Of a stretch of DNA of 64,000 nt, positions 11,001 through 25,100 are shown piece after piece (position 1 is the first letter of the stretch; each line of letters opens with the position of its first letter). Source of the DNA: Phymorhynchus buccinoides (Eukaryota > Mollusca > Gastropoda > Neogastropoda > Raphitomidae); NCBI GenBank assembly GCA_017654935.2, contig CM065703.1:46023886-46087885 (forward strand), given 5' to 3'. The notes beneath the pieces are model-generated. The model saw nothing but the letters and a program-made list of their open reading frames with translations, did no database searches and had not been told where the DNA came from. The position numbers and the translations under genes are program-made.

Positions 11001-14000
11001 TAGACCATTTTTCTCAAATTGAGTCTAACAAGTCTCTTATAGTCATGGATGCAACTGGAGAAAATCCAAAAACAGGCAAGGCCGCCCAGGCCCATGGCAG
11101 GGTACAGGGGCAGAGCCCCAGTTGGGGGGTCAGGGGGCCAAGCCCCCCTGAAGCTGAAGAAAAAGCAAAATCATACTCAATTTGAAGCTTATTCCAGGCT
11201 TGTAAAGTGAGAATTCAACACTTTTTTCCCCTTGAACTTTGAATCAAATTTTTTTTTTTTTGTCAAAATTTTGAAAAACAGGCGCCATGTAAAGTTCATA
11301 ATACAAAATCGATAATTTCTCCATTTTCCTCTGGCAGTGAAGGGGTTAATCCATAAGTCTCAGGAAGCAGAAGTAAGAGAAGAGCACTGACCCTCCTCTG
11401 CGCTGTTCAGCCAGTCCACAAAGCCCTTCATCTGGTCCAGGAACACGTTTTTTCCCTTGGTGCCGTGGGCACGCTTGAACCAGTGAAGGATCACCTCCTC
11501 TGCTAGGACGTCCCCTGTTGACACATCATCATCATCATCATTATCATTATGGGCCTGTTTGAACCAGTGAACGATCACCTCCTCTGCTAGGACGTCCCCT
11601 GTTGACACATCATCATCATCATCATTATCATTATCATCATCATTATGGGCCTGTTTGAACCAGTGAAGGATCACCTCCTCTGCTAGGACGTCCCCTGTTG
11701 ACACATCATCATCATCATCATTATCATTATCATCATGGGCCTGTTTGAACCAGTGAACGATCACCTCCTCTGCTAGGACGTCCCCTGTTGACACATCATC
11801 ATCATCATCATTATCATCATCATTATGGGCCTGTTTGAACCAGTGAACGATCACCTCCTCTGCTAGGACGTTCCCTGTTGACACATCATCATCATCATCA
11901 TTATCATCATCATTATGGGTCTGTTTGAACCAGTGAACGATCACCTCCTCTCCGAGGACGTCCCCTGTTGACACATCATCATCATCATCATTATGGGCCT
12001 GATTGAACCAGTGAACGATCACCTGTTCTCCTAGGACGTTCCCTGTTGACACATTATCATCATCATAATCATCATCCTCATCATCATTATGGGCCCGTTT
12101 GAACCAGTGAACGATCACCTGATCTAGAACGTCCCCTGTTGACACATAATAAATCGAACTGAACGTCGAGTCTTCAGATGGGGACTTAAAGCTAGTCTGA
12201 CCCGTGCGCTTTACGCACGCACAAATCCCACGGCAGTTGAAAGTCACTAAGAGCAGGGAGAAATCCCGCTGCCTGGTATGGCCAAATTGATAGCCAGGTT
12301 TTCCAAGTGTGCCCACCCCCCTTCCTCACCCTGTGCTCCCCCACCCCGCCCAGGCCAAACATCGTGCATAGCCGGGCCACCACTACACTGGTAGAGGCCA
12401 AACATCGTGCATAGCCGGGCCACCACTACACTGGTAGCGGCCAAACATTGTGCATAGCCGGGCCACCACTACACTGGTAGAGGCCAAACATCGTGCATAG
12501 CCGGGCCACCACTACACTGGTAGCGGCCAAACATTGTGCATAGCCGGGCCACCACTACACTGGTAGCGGCCAAACATTGTGCATAGCCGGGCCACCACTA
12601 CACTGGTAGCGGCCAAACATCGTGCATAGCCGGGCCACCACTACACTGGTAGCGGCCAAACATCGTGCATAGCCGGGCCACCACTACACTGGTAGCGGCC
12701 AAACATCGTGCATAGCCGGGCCACCACTACACTGGTAGCGGCCAAACATTGTGCATAGCCGGGCCACCACTACACTGGTAGCGGCCAAACATTGTGCATA
12801 GCCGGGCCACCACTACACTGGTAGCGGCCAAACATCGTGCATAGCCGGGCCACCACTACATTGGTAGCGGCCAAACATCGAGCATAGTCGGGCCACCACT
12901 ACACTGGTAGCGGCCAAACATTGTGCATAACCGGGCACATCAGCTTTATACAAAAGACATCCCCCACCCCCACCCCCGGGGTATCCCCCCCCCACAGGGG
13001 ACAAGAATCAATGAAGAATAACATTTCTACTACTGTACACAGTACCACAACTCACTTTTATACAGCATGACGATGATCTTCCTGAAGGTCTTCAGGAAGG
13101 CCATATTACCATAGCAGTTCTACACAATGGAGATGAAAAAGTTAAAAAAAAACCCACAAAAGACTCACTGAAGGTCTTCAGGAAGGCCATGTTACCATAG
13201 TACTTCTACACAATGGAGATTAAAAAGCTTGCAATATAAGTCAAAAACAACACCAAAGACACACTTTTATACAGCTTGACGACGACCTTGCTGAAGGTCT
13301 TGAGGAAGGCCATATTACCATAGTACTTCTACACAATGGATATTGCGATAAAACAGTCAAAAACAACACCAAAGACTCACTTTTATACAGCATGATGACG
13401 ATCTTGCTGAAGGTCTTGAGGAAGGCCATGTTGTCGTAGCAGTTCAACACAATGGATATTGCGATAAAACAGTCCAAAGACTGACTTTTATACAGCATGA
13501 CGATGATCTTGCTGAAGGTCTTGAGGAAGGCCATGTTACCATAGTACTTCTACACAGTGGATATTGCGATAAAACAGTCCAAAGACTGACTTTTATACAG
13601 CATGACGATGACCTTGCTGAAGGTCTTCAGGAAGGCCATGTTGTTGTAGCAGGTCTACAAATGGATATTGCGATAAAAGTCAAAAACACACAAAACTCAC
13701 TTTTATACAGCATGCTGACGACCTTGCTGAAGGTCTTCAGGAAGGCCACAATGGCTATTGCGATAAAACAGTAAAAAAACCCACCACAAAACTCACTTTT
13801 ATACAGCATGACGATGACCTTGCTGAAGGATTTCAGGAAGGCCATATTACCATAGTACTTCTACACAATGGATATTGCGATAAAACAGTGAAAAACAACA
13901 CCAGACTCACTTTTATACAGCATGACGATGATCTTGCTGAAGGTCTTGAGGAAGGCCATGTTGTCGTAGCAGTAGTCCTGCACGCGCAGCATGAGGGCGA

Positions 14001-16142
14001 GCTGTGAGCGCGGGGTCAAGGCCACGGAGGTCAGCAGGGGGGTGAAGGTCAGCAGGTGCTTCATGGCCTGCTCCGCCACCAGGTCCTCCTTCTTGTTCCA
14101 CTCCACGCCCTGCATCACCGTGTTCCAGATCTGGGCACACAAACAGAATAAGGCCGTGTACACACATAAGCGGATATTCCATGCAGAAACCTGTGAGCAA
14201 TCCTTTTTTTCTTCTCCAAAATCAAATGTTTAAATATCTTACTACTTCCGTCAGTTTTGAATCTCATTAATATTTTTCTACATAGTAAACTGTGTATCTG
14301 TAAATATTTCAGTTATTTCCTGACTATCTTGCAATCATTTCTTTCTTTTCCCCCATAATGTCATCATTTCGCTTTGTACTTTACCTTTTGCTATTTCTCT
14401 CTTTTTCGTACTACCCCCTAAAGTGCAGCAGAATCTTCAACGTGATGAAGTTGGCTGCCTAATGGGAAGAAGAAGAAGGAAAGGATTTGCGCACGTGTCT
14501 GAATTTCCCCTATATAGGTCAACTTGTATCCTTCTTTCTTCCACTTATTTAGGGTTTTCCGTACGGAACTTACGCGTCTAATGTGAACCCGGCCTTATAC
14601 GAACGATACACTGAACATACGCAAAGGCACAATACCGATTGAATCCTTTCGCCGCCAATGTTGCAATAGATGATTTTCTGAAAAAAATAGGGGAGAGCAC
14701 TTCGTGAAAATTAGAGTTGCTTACCCCCATTATACTTACTCGGTCAAATACCACAGCAACAATGGCGTTAAAACTTGAAACCACAGGATGCGAGTCAGTG
14801 ATTGCAAACTTTTTTTTTTTTAAATTAGGGGTGGCCAGTTGCTACAAAGTGATAGAACTTGCAAACAGTGACGTAAAAATATAAATGACATAATTTTTTA
14901 GAATGACGCACAGTGTTCTAAGTGCTGTGTGTCTGCTCAAACACACGTGTCAATAGCCAGGCTACGAGAGCTGATGGTAGTAATAATCATCATGCACATA
15001 AGATACACTGCCATCATAAAAAGATAAATCAAATTGTAAGGATAAATGCAAACAAAAACACATTCACCACAACATTCACCATGGTCATCCCGCACACTAG
15101 CATTAAATCATACACATTAAACATACATACCAATTGCGTTGTACACATTACAACATACACAAAACAAAAGTAAGCAAATAATTACGTGCATACGCATAAA
15201 CTCACCAACACACACACATACACAAGTACGCACATCCCACACACAAGCATACACAATACACACACACATACCCACAAAATTCGCAGGCAGACATTCATAT
15301 GTATGAACGCGCACATACACAGACTCACATTCAAACTCACACATGCATACACACAATCACCACTATAACATATTATGAACACTAAACATGCATGGTTAAC
15401 AGTGGTGACACTCATATTAGGAAGGAAACAAGTGGTGAATGGGTTATCAGGTAACGTATTAAAGAGTTGTCATCAGAAAATCTTTATATCTTTTTTTGAA
15501 TGACTTGAAAGTGTTTCCAATTTGGGTATTAGCCAGCATGGCATTCCACAGGGCCCCACCAGAATAAGCCAAGCTTGTCTTGAAGAGGTCAATTCTTGGA
15601 AGAGGGAGCATGATTTTATGTTCGTGGCGCCGGTCATTGACAACAAACCTACTGGTAAGAGATTGTGGGGCATTGCCTGATAAAATCTTAAACATAAAAA
15701 TAGCCTTGTTATAATTTAGCTTTAAATGGAAGGGTAGAATGTCTAAAGCTTTGTGGTCATAAGTGGTTAGTTTTGAGGACTTAAGCAGAACTAGTTTTAA
15801 TGCTCGTCTATGAAGACTTGAAAGAGGTTTCAAAATATTTTCACTAGCGCCATCCCACAGAGTTGACGCGTAGTTGATATGCGATTCAATAAATGAGTGG
15901 AAAAATATCTTACGTGAATGGAGGTTTAGGAAATGCTTTATTTTAGACAACTGATAAATCTTTGAAGACACGGATTTGCAGGTTTTAGTGACATGTTCGG
16001 ACCAAGACAACGCATAGAGTACTAACAAGTCAACGACAACGCCAAGAACTTTGTGACTCCCAACTTCCTCAACTGCATTGCCATTAATAAAGAGAGTCAA
16101 AAAGTTGTTAGGAAGGTTCTGGCGTTTTTGTCTTGTAATTAT

Positions 16143-16189
<47 letters not shown>

Positions 16190-19100
16190 AAAGCAGTCTA
16201 CTGCAAAGAGAGAGCTCTTTCTATAGGCTTTTGCAACTAGGGTTATTAACGCCCTTGACAGTGAGAGTGATGCCCTTGCTGGTCAGTACTGACAAGGGCA
16301 TTCACTCTTGCGAAAGGCAACCATTTAGTGGCATCAAATAGGGTTATTGGCGAGAGTTATCCCCCTGTTTGGTCAGTACTGAACCATCTTCCCCCACCCA
16401 CCAAGAGCATTCCGATAGCTTGGAGTCAAAACGGACTATCTTTAGATAGTCCATTGACATATTATTGAACTTAGTACGAAAACTGCTACCTTGTATCAAG
16501 AAAATACTGCAGAAATATAAAAAGCAAAACCCCCTTTATATATTTCTGCAGTCATTGTTTGATACAAGTTATTAGTTTTTGTAATAGGTTCAATAATACA
16601 TCAATGGACTATCTAAAGATAGTCCGTTTTGACTCCAAGCCATCGAATTTCACTCTTGCAAAAGGTGTTTGTTGCAGACCCCAATAGACCAGCAACTCAC
16701 AGTGATGGTGACCTCGGTCTCTGTCATGCCCTGTTTCTTCACCAGATCCTCCGCAAACTCCTTCAGCTGAAAACACACACACACACATAAAACACATAGA
16801 GTACTAACAAGTCTGTGCGTTGGTTGGGTCAGTGAAATCATAGAAATTATGTCATGCTTGCGTCATTTTTTCCAATGCCTTAAGGGGTACGCAATCCCCC
16901 TCACAGTAGCTTTTCTCAGCTCCTTTCAGTTCATGCCTTTTGTTAAAACTCATCACCAGCATAAACCAATTTAAATTGTTTTATCCATTAGATATACATT
17001 GTTTTATGGTGGTATGCCACTTGTAAGGTCTTTTCCTATCTCTCACCACAATCAATGACAAGAATATTTGCCTCTGTTAAAAGAAATAACTTGAAACAAA
17101 TAGCTCTCTGTGGAAAAACTGAAAGGAGCCAGAATGAGGGGAATCCGTGTACTGTGCCCTTAGTACTCTGCATTTTTCAAATTTCAACTGCAGCGGGACA
17201 TTTGTACAGCTTCTTCTCATGTATGCCAGTCAGTCGTTTCCGACCACGACTGCCAGATAGCAGAGGGGGCAGATGCTATTCGGGCAGGCTGGGCTAGAAT
17301 TTGCTTATAGTGGAGATGCCTTGCCCAGGGTACAACCCCACTGTCTCGGCCAAAAGGATTTGAAGACTGCTGGCAGACTGAGGACTTCTACCGAGTGAGA
17401 AAATCTAGCAATGCACCGACGTGCATCAATTTAGCAGAGTTCAGTCCTGAGAAGAAGGAAGGGAAGAACATGCTCCAATTGATCAGCAAAGGTCAGGGTG
17501 CACGTGAACATTATTCACACATGGGTGCGACTGCACCAAATGAAAAAACCTGAAAGGCCGGGGTCCAGGGGCAATGTCCCCCAGCAGCTGAAGAAAAAAA
17601 ATTGATTTATGAAGGTATTTTAGTTTGCTTTTTCCACAATTTATACAAATGCTTATTTTAAGCATTATCGTCAATAAAGATCATTTTGACTTGACTTGAC
17701 TTAAAGTGTTTGAAAAGTACAGTAGACACACAAAGATCTTGTTTGACAACTTTAAAAAAAAAAGGAACTTCCTTTTCTGGTAAAATTCAAGAACAGGAAA
17801 TCCTTGTATACCAGGAAAAGTTGCACCCATGTTCATAGGTTATTTCTATTTCCCCATGGCAACAGTGTTAGGCCACCCATATGACATACCGGTACAACTC
17901 ACTGTGTTGCCATGGGGAAATAGAAATATCCTGTGAATGATGTTAACGTGTACCAAGACCCTAATATGACTTACAAAGTTCTCACTGTGTTGCCATGGGG
18001 AAATAGAAATATCCTGTGAATGATGTCAACGTGTACGGAGACCCTAATGACTTACAACTCACTGTATTGCCATGGGGAAATAGAAATATCCTGTGAATGA
18101 TGTCAACGTGTACCGAGATCCTAACTGAAACCTGGGCGCAAGTTAACAAAAACTCTGTACAGGAATTCACAAGAATTCATCATCATTTTGTTACATCAAA
18201 AGCAAATCAAACCTCGCTTACTTTAGAGGTTTATTTTTGCCTCCAGACAAGCTAGCTAAATGAACACATGGGTGAAAGTAAACCATTATCTCAATCCTCA
18301 AATGACACGTTTCAATGTTCTCTGAATCTTCCCAATCCTGAAGTGGGTGACCACATTCAAAATAATGTCCAATATGTGTGTGTGTCTGTGTATACAGGAT
18401 GGGTGGGGGTGGTGTTAGATCTGAATGCCAATAATCTTGTTTTAATCTGCCATCAATGTTGGCAGAAATGTTTGATTTACCGTGGTTCCAGATGACAAGA
18501 TGGCTGATCCTGAAGACTTTCTATCAGCCTTTTCAATCCTGATTTCAGGAGCATGTCTCAACTACTTTCACCCATGATTAACTCATTCAAGTCGTTCCAG
18601 CCATATATGTGTGGAATTAATAGATAGCTGTCAATTTGATGCATTTGCTTCAAGGGAAGTAAATCTGTGTGCACACCATACCTTGGTCACTTCTAAACTC
18701 GCTTCGCTCCCTTAGACCACAATTTTGCCTCTGACTTTGCTTTTGCAGTGGTGAAACCAATCGGTGTAGAGAGTTTTATATATAAAGTCTATATTTGAAA
18801 ACGTCATATTTACCACTTCCCTATGCCTAAACCTGAAGTAAAAACCTGTAATCTTCTTTCATTTCTCCTTTTGTTTATGTATGTTTTGTTTGTGTGTATG
18901 GCTAGAGTGATTTGTGAGAATTTTTTATAATTCAAAATTGTTGCGATGCGAGCGAGTTAACAAGTAAACAAGTACTACCAGCATCTTTTAACAGCTGCCA
19001 TCTCAACTAACGATCTACCTTCACTCAAACCCCAAACACTTTTTTCTAATGCAGTGGCCAGAGAAAATAGTGAACCATTTGTATCTGTCTTTCTTCATAA

Positions 19101-22100
19101 ATCCGCCCATCCTGGACGATCATTTCAGGCAAAGCTGTCTGGGCCCCTAGTTATGCCTTAGCAGGCATGGAAGAGATTTGTACGCCAGTCGTGTTCAGAT
19201 AATCATTTTCAGCTATGATAGGTAATGTGATCGGTCTGTTGTGACCAATCGTTTCAGCCAGGGCTTTCTGGGCCTCCTTTTTGGCCTTGGCGGCCATGGA
19301 ACATGTCGGCCATGTTAGGATAAAGTGAAGATAATCACTGTCCTCATTATCGTTGCCTCACTGATAGGTCTGTCATGACCAATCATTTCAGCCAGGGCTT
19401 TCTGGGCCTCCTTTTTGGCCTTGGTGGCCATGGAACATGTCGGCCATGTTAGGATAAAGTGAAGATAATCACTGTCCTCATTATCGTTACCTCGCTGACA
19501 GGTCTGTCGTGACCAATCATTTCAGCCAGGGCTTTCTGGGCCTCCTTTTTGGCCTTGGTGGCCATGGAACATGTCGGCCATGTTAGGATAAAGATAATCA
19601 CTGTCCTCATTATCGTTACCTCGCTGACAGGTCTGTCGTGACCAATCATTTCAGCCAGGGCTTTCTGGGCCTCCTTTTTGGCCATGGTGGCCATGGAACA
19701 CATCATGACGTCAGCGATGGCGGCCAGGCCTTTGTCCTTGAAGTACTGACTCATAGTCTGCGCGTTCTGCTTGTTGGACGGGAACAGCTCCTGGGAATTA
19801 GATAATGATAATAATAATCATAATAATAATAATTTACATAGCACTTTACTTCAAATGAGCCCAAAGCACTTTATATTTTTTCTTCTAAATTCTTCTTCTT
19901 ATAGGCAGCCAACTTCATCACACTGAAGATTCTGCTGCACTTTAGGGGGTAGTACGAAAAAGAAAGAAAATAAGTTCAGCAAAGATACTGTAGAAAGTGA
20001 ACTGATGAGGTATTATGGGGAGAAGATACATCCCAAAACAGTCAAGGATAATTTAAGTATTTTTACTTCTTTTTTTTGCTGTGCAGATGGATGTTTATGA
20101 GATTAAAAAAAAAAGTTAAGTGATCATAAACAAGAAGCAACAAAAACCAGTATTCAAGTATGACAGAAATGAGCAACAACACACACACAGTAGCACAAAC
20201 ACACCCCCTCAACCCCGCCCACATGCGTGGAAACCATACAAAATCATGTCATGGAAGAAAGAGAAAAAGGACCGTTTAGAATAGGAATTGTTCGGAAACA
20301 ATTAAGGGGAGTAATTTCATGGTGTGTGGGAGTGATCTTGCCTAATTCAATCGGTCAAACAGGGGAAGTCACTCTACCATCAGGTGTCGTAGCCTATCGA
20401 CTCGTGTGTTTGAGCAGACATACAGCACTTAGAACACCATGCGTCATTCTAAAAATTTATGTCATTTATATTTTTACGTCACATTTTGCAAGTTTTATCA
20501 GTTTGTGGCCACTGGCCACCCCTAATTAAAAAAAAAAAATGTTTGCAAGTCGCTGACTCGCATCCCACGGTTTCAAGCTTCAACGCCATTGTTGCATTGT
20601 TGCTATGGTATTTGACCGCGTAATGGAGGAAAACAACTCTAATTTTCACGAAGTGCTTTCCCCTATTTTTTTTTAAAGAAAATCGTCTATTGAACAAGAA
20701 AGCAATGGGCCGAGGCCTTTGTACCTGACACTTTGGAGCACAAATCTTGCAGTAATTTAAGATTTAAACAAGATTCTTTGCCTGAATCTATGGTGTACAA
20801 TCCCTGGTTCTGACTCGACCGAAGGAGGCCTACTACTATAAGAACTGAACAATAAACTGAGTCAGGTTTACAGGGTTTACAAGTGCCTGCCTACCTTCAG
20901 ACGCGAGTCGATCTGCACCTTCTTCAGTGCGGAGAAAACCTCCTTCACATCTCTCTCCCTCAGCCATGCTGCGAACACCTGAGACGCACACTCCAACGAC
21001 AGACCTGGACAGAGAATGAAAACACATAAATAACTCATATATGAAAAGTCTTCTGTGTGCAACATTACACAATGATGCATATCAATACATTTCTTCAGAA
21101 AGGAGAACATTTTCACAATTCTTTCCCTCAGCCATGCTGCGAACACCTGAGACGCACACTCCAACGACAGACCAACAGCAACAGAACACAATGAAATAAA
21201 TATCAACAACATGGCCATCACGCACTGCACTTTCTTCAGTGCGGAGAACACCTCCTTGACGTCAATCATCATTACATGGCATCATACATCAGACGAGGCC
21301 TCCAGCACACGGGGAGAGGCCAGAGGGCCTCCTTAACACATCATAGTGTTCTATCGTGCTTCATTAAAGAAATAGAACACAGTTCTCTATCTCATCTTCC
21401 TTGACGAGGTGTTCCTCAAACAAGGCCTCCTTAACACATAGTGTTCTATCGTGCTTCATTAAAGAAATAGAACACAGTTCTCTATCTCATCTTCCTTGAC
21501 GAGGTGTTCTTCAAACAAGGCCTCCAGCACATGGGGAGAGGCCAGAGGGCCTCCTTAACACATTACAGTGTTCTATCTCACCTTCCTTGACGAGGTGTTC
21601 TTCAAACAAGGCCTCCAGCACACGGGGAGAGGCCAGAGGGCCTCCTTAACACATTACAGTGTTCTATCTCACCTTCCTTGACGAGGTGTTCCTCAAACAA
21701 TGCCTCCAGCACACGGGGAGAGGCCAGAGAGTTGGCTAGGATGTGGCCTGTGACCGCTGACAGCTTCTGACGCTGCTCTGGTTCAAACCCCTTCTGGAAC
21801 AGCAGGATCTGGAAAGGACATTGAACAAAAGATGAAGTGAATTGACTCTTTATCATGGGTATGGCCAAGAACAGAGTTTCTAACATAGCTTGACTCCAAC
21901 CCTTTCTGAAAAACTATCACCTGTAGTGGCACACACGCACATACAAACTATCACCTGTAGTGGCACACACGCACATACAAACTAGCACCTGTAGTGGCAC
22001 ACACGCACATACAAACTATCACCTGTAGTGGCACACACGCACATACAAACTATCACCTGTAGTGGCACACACGCACATACAAACTATCACCTGTAGTGGC

Positions 22101-25100
22101 ACACACGCACATACAAACTATCACCTGTAGTGGCACACACGCACATACAAACTATCACCTGTAGTGGCACACACGCACATACAAACTATCACCTGTAGTG
22201 GCACACACGCACATACAAACTATCACCTGTAGTGGCACACACGCACATACAAACTAGCACCTGTAGTGGCACACACGCACATACAAACTATCACCTGTAG
22301 TGGCACACACGCACATACAAACTATCACCTGTAGTGGCACACACGCACATACAAACTAGCACCTGTAGTGGCACACACGCACATACAAACTATCACCTGT
22401 AGTGGCACACACGCACATACAAACTATCACCTGTAGTGGCACACACGCACATACAAACTATCACCTGTAGTGGCACACACGCACATACAAACTATCACCT
22501 GTAGTGGCACACACGCACATACAAACTATCACCTGTAGTGGCACACACGCACATACAAACTAGCACCTGTAGTGGCACACACGCACATACAAACTAGCAC
22601 CTGTAGTGGCACACACGCACATACAAACTAGCACCTGTAGTGGCACACACGCACATACAAACTAGCACCTGTAGTGGCACACACGCACATACAAACTATC
22701 ACCTGTAGTGGCACACACGCACATACAAACTATCACCTGTAGTGGCACACACGCACATACAAACTATCACCTGTAGTGGCACACACGCACATACAAACTA
22801 GCACCTGTAGTGGCACACACGCACATACAAACTAGCACCTGTAGTGGCACACACGCACATACAAACTAGCACCTGTAGTGGCACACACGCACATACAAAC
22901 TATCACCTGTAGTGGCACACACGCACATACAAACTAGCACCTGTAGTGGCACACACGCACATACAAACTAGCACCTGTAGTGGCACACACGCACATACAA
23001 ACTAGCACCTGTAGTGGCACACACGCACATACAAACTATCACCTGTAGTGGCACACACGCACATACAAACTATCACCTGTAGTGGCACACACGCACATAC
23101 AAACTATCACCTGTAGTGGCACACACGCACATACAAACTATCACCTGTAGTGGCACACACGCACATACAAACTATCACCTGTAGTGGCACACACGCACAT
23201 ACAAACTATCACCTGTAGTGGCACACACGCACATACAAACTAGCACCTGTAGTGGCACACACGCACATACAAACTATCACCTGTAGTGGCACACACGCAC
23301 ATACAAACTATCACCTGTAGTGGCACACACGCACATACAAACTATCACCTGTAGTGGCACACACGCACATACAAACTATCACCTGTAGTGGCACACACGC
23401 ACATACAAACTATCACCTGTAGTGGCACACACGCACATACAAACTATCACCTGTAGTGGCACACACGCACATACAAACTATCACCTGTAGTGGCACACAC
23501 GCACATACAAACTATCACCTGTAGTGGCACACACGCACATACAAACTATCACCTGTAGTGGCACACACGCACATACAAACTAGCACCTGTAGTGGCACAC
23601 ACGCACATACAAACTATCACCTGTAGTGGCACACACGCACATACAAACTATCACCTGTAGTGGCACACACGCACATACAAACTATCACCTGTAGTGGCAC
23701 ACACGCACATACAAACTATCACCTGTAGTGGCACACACGCACATACAAACTAGCACCTGTAGTGGCACACACGCACATACAAACTATCACCTGTAGTGGC
23801 ACACACGCACATACAAACTATCACCTGTAGTGGCACACACGCACATACAAACTATCACCTGTAGTGGCACACACGCACATACAAACTATCACCTGTAGTG
23901 GCACACACGCACATACAAACTAGCACCTGTAGTGGCACACACGCACATACAAACTAGCACCTGTAGTGGCACACACGCACATACAAACTATCACCTGTAG
24001 TGGCACACACGCACATACAAACTATCACCTGTAGTGGCACACACGCACATACAAACTATCACCTGTAGTGGCACACACGCACATACAAACTAGCACCTGT
24101 AGTGGCACACACGCACATACAAACTAGCACCTGTAGTGGCACACACGCACATACAAACTAGCACCTGTAGTGGCACACACGCACATACAAACTAGCACCT
24201 GTAGTGGCACACACGCACATACAAACTAGCACCTGTAGTGGCACACACGCACATACAAACTATCACCTGTAGTGGCACACACGCACATACAAACTATCAC
24301 CTGTAGTGGCACACACGCACATACAAACTCGAAATAGTAACGGAACGAACATGGAATGCGCTAAGATGACACACAACTCCCATTAGAAGACTACCTCAGC
24401 GAAGTCAATAACGCACCTCCATTTTGCCGATGAGCAGTTTTTGAGCAGCTACTTTATAAGGCCCTTACGCATCTCACCCCTGTCCCATTATAAGACTCCC
24501 TCCCATATGAAGACCTGCATTTTGTGATTTTGAAGGTCTTAAAAGAGGTCTCCACTTCCAAACTCTTCACAGTGAGGCGGCTGATGAGTGGGGGGGGGTA
24601 GGTACAAACCACTTGCCTGCTTTCAGTTTGGCAGATGTGTATGAAACAAGATGTTTCTTTTTAAAATCCTATGTTTTTTTATAAAATTATATGCACTAAT
24701 AACTTAAAACAATTCACTACACATCTACGTCTGCACTGTTCCCAGATGCTCATTTTACCAACTTCCCTTCAGAAATCATGGTACAGGCGAATTAAAGAAT
24801 CATGATAAGTCATCATCAGGTCAGTGTGAGCGTCTGATACAGGACTGTGGCATCATAGGACTGCCTTCTGAAATGGAGAGGTACTTCTCTATCAATTGCC
24901 GCTCTTTGTGAGCACTTAAGGTATGCGGCATTTAACTTAAGACCCTAGGCATGGTAAGACGGCTCAGGCAAGTAGGGTTTTTTACGTCTTATTAAGTGAA
25001 TAATCGCAACCGTATTACTGCACATTGGCTTGACTTCCTCCTGAAAGATGTCGACTCAACCTCAGATACTTGTATGCGTCTGATCAGGTTGTAGGTCGGT

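Noticed and set aside
11360..12316. A separate 318-codon Asp-rich repeat protein
   Set aside because: It is the BZW penultimate exon continued through duplicated exon edges; splice sites and homology explain it better, although read-through is treated as a finding.
16013..16033. Shared CATAGAGTACTAACAAGTC also at 16793-16812
   Set aside because: A 19-base identity with no extension on either side; too short to call a repeat.
21892..24333. CRISPR-like regular array
   Set aside because: Units are contiguous 34-bp tandem repeats with no variable spacers, and the surrounding DNA is a eukaryotic intron.
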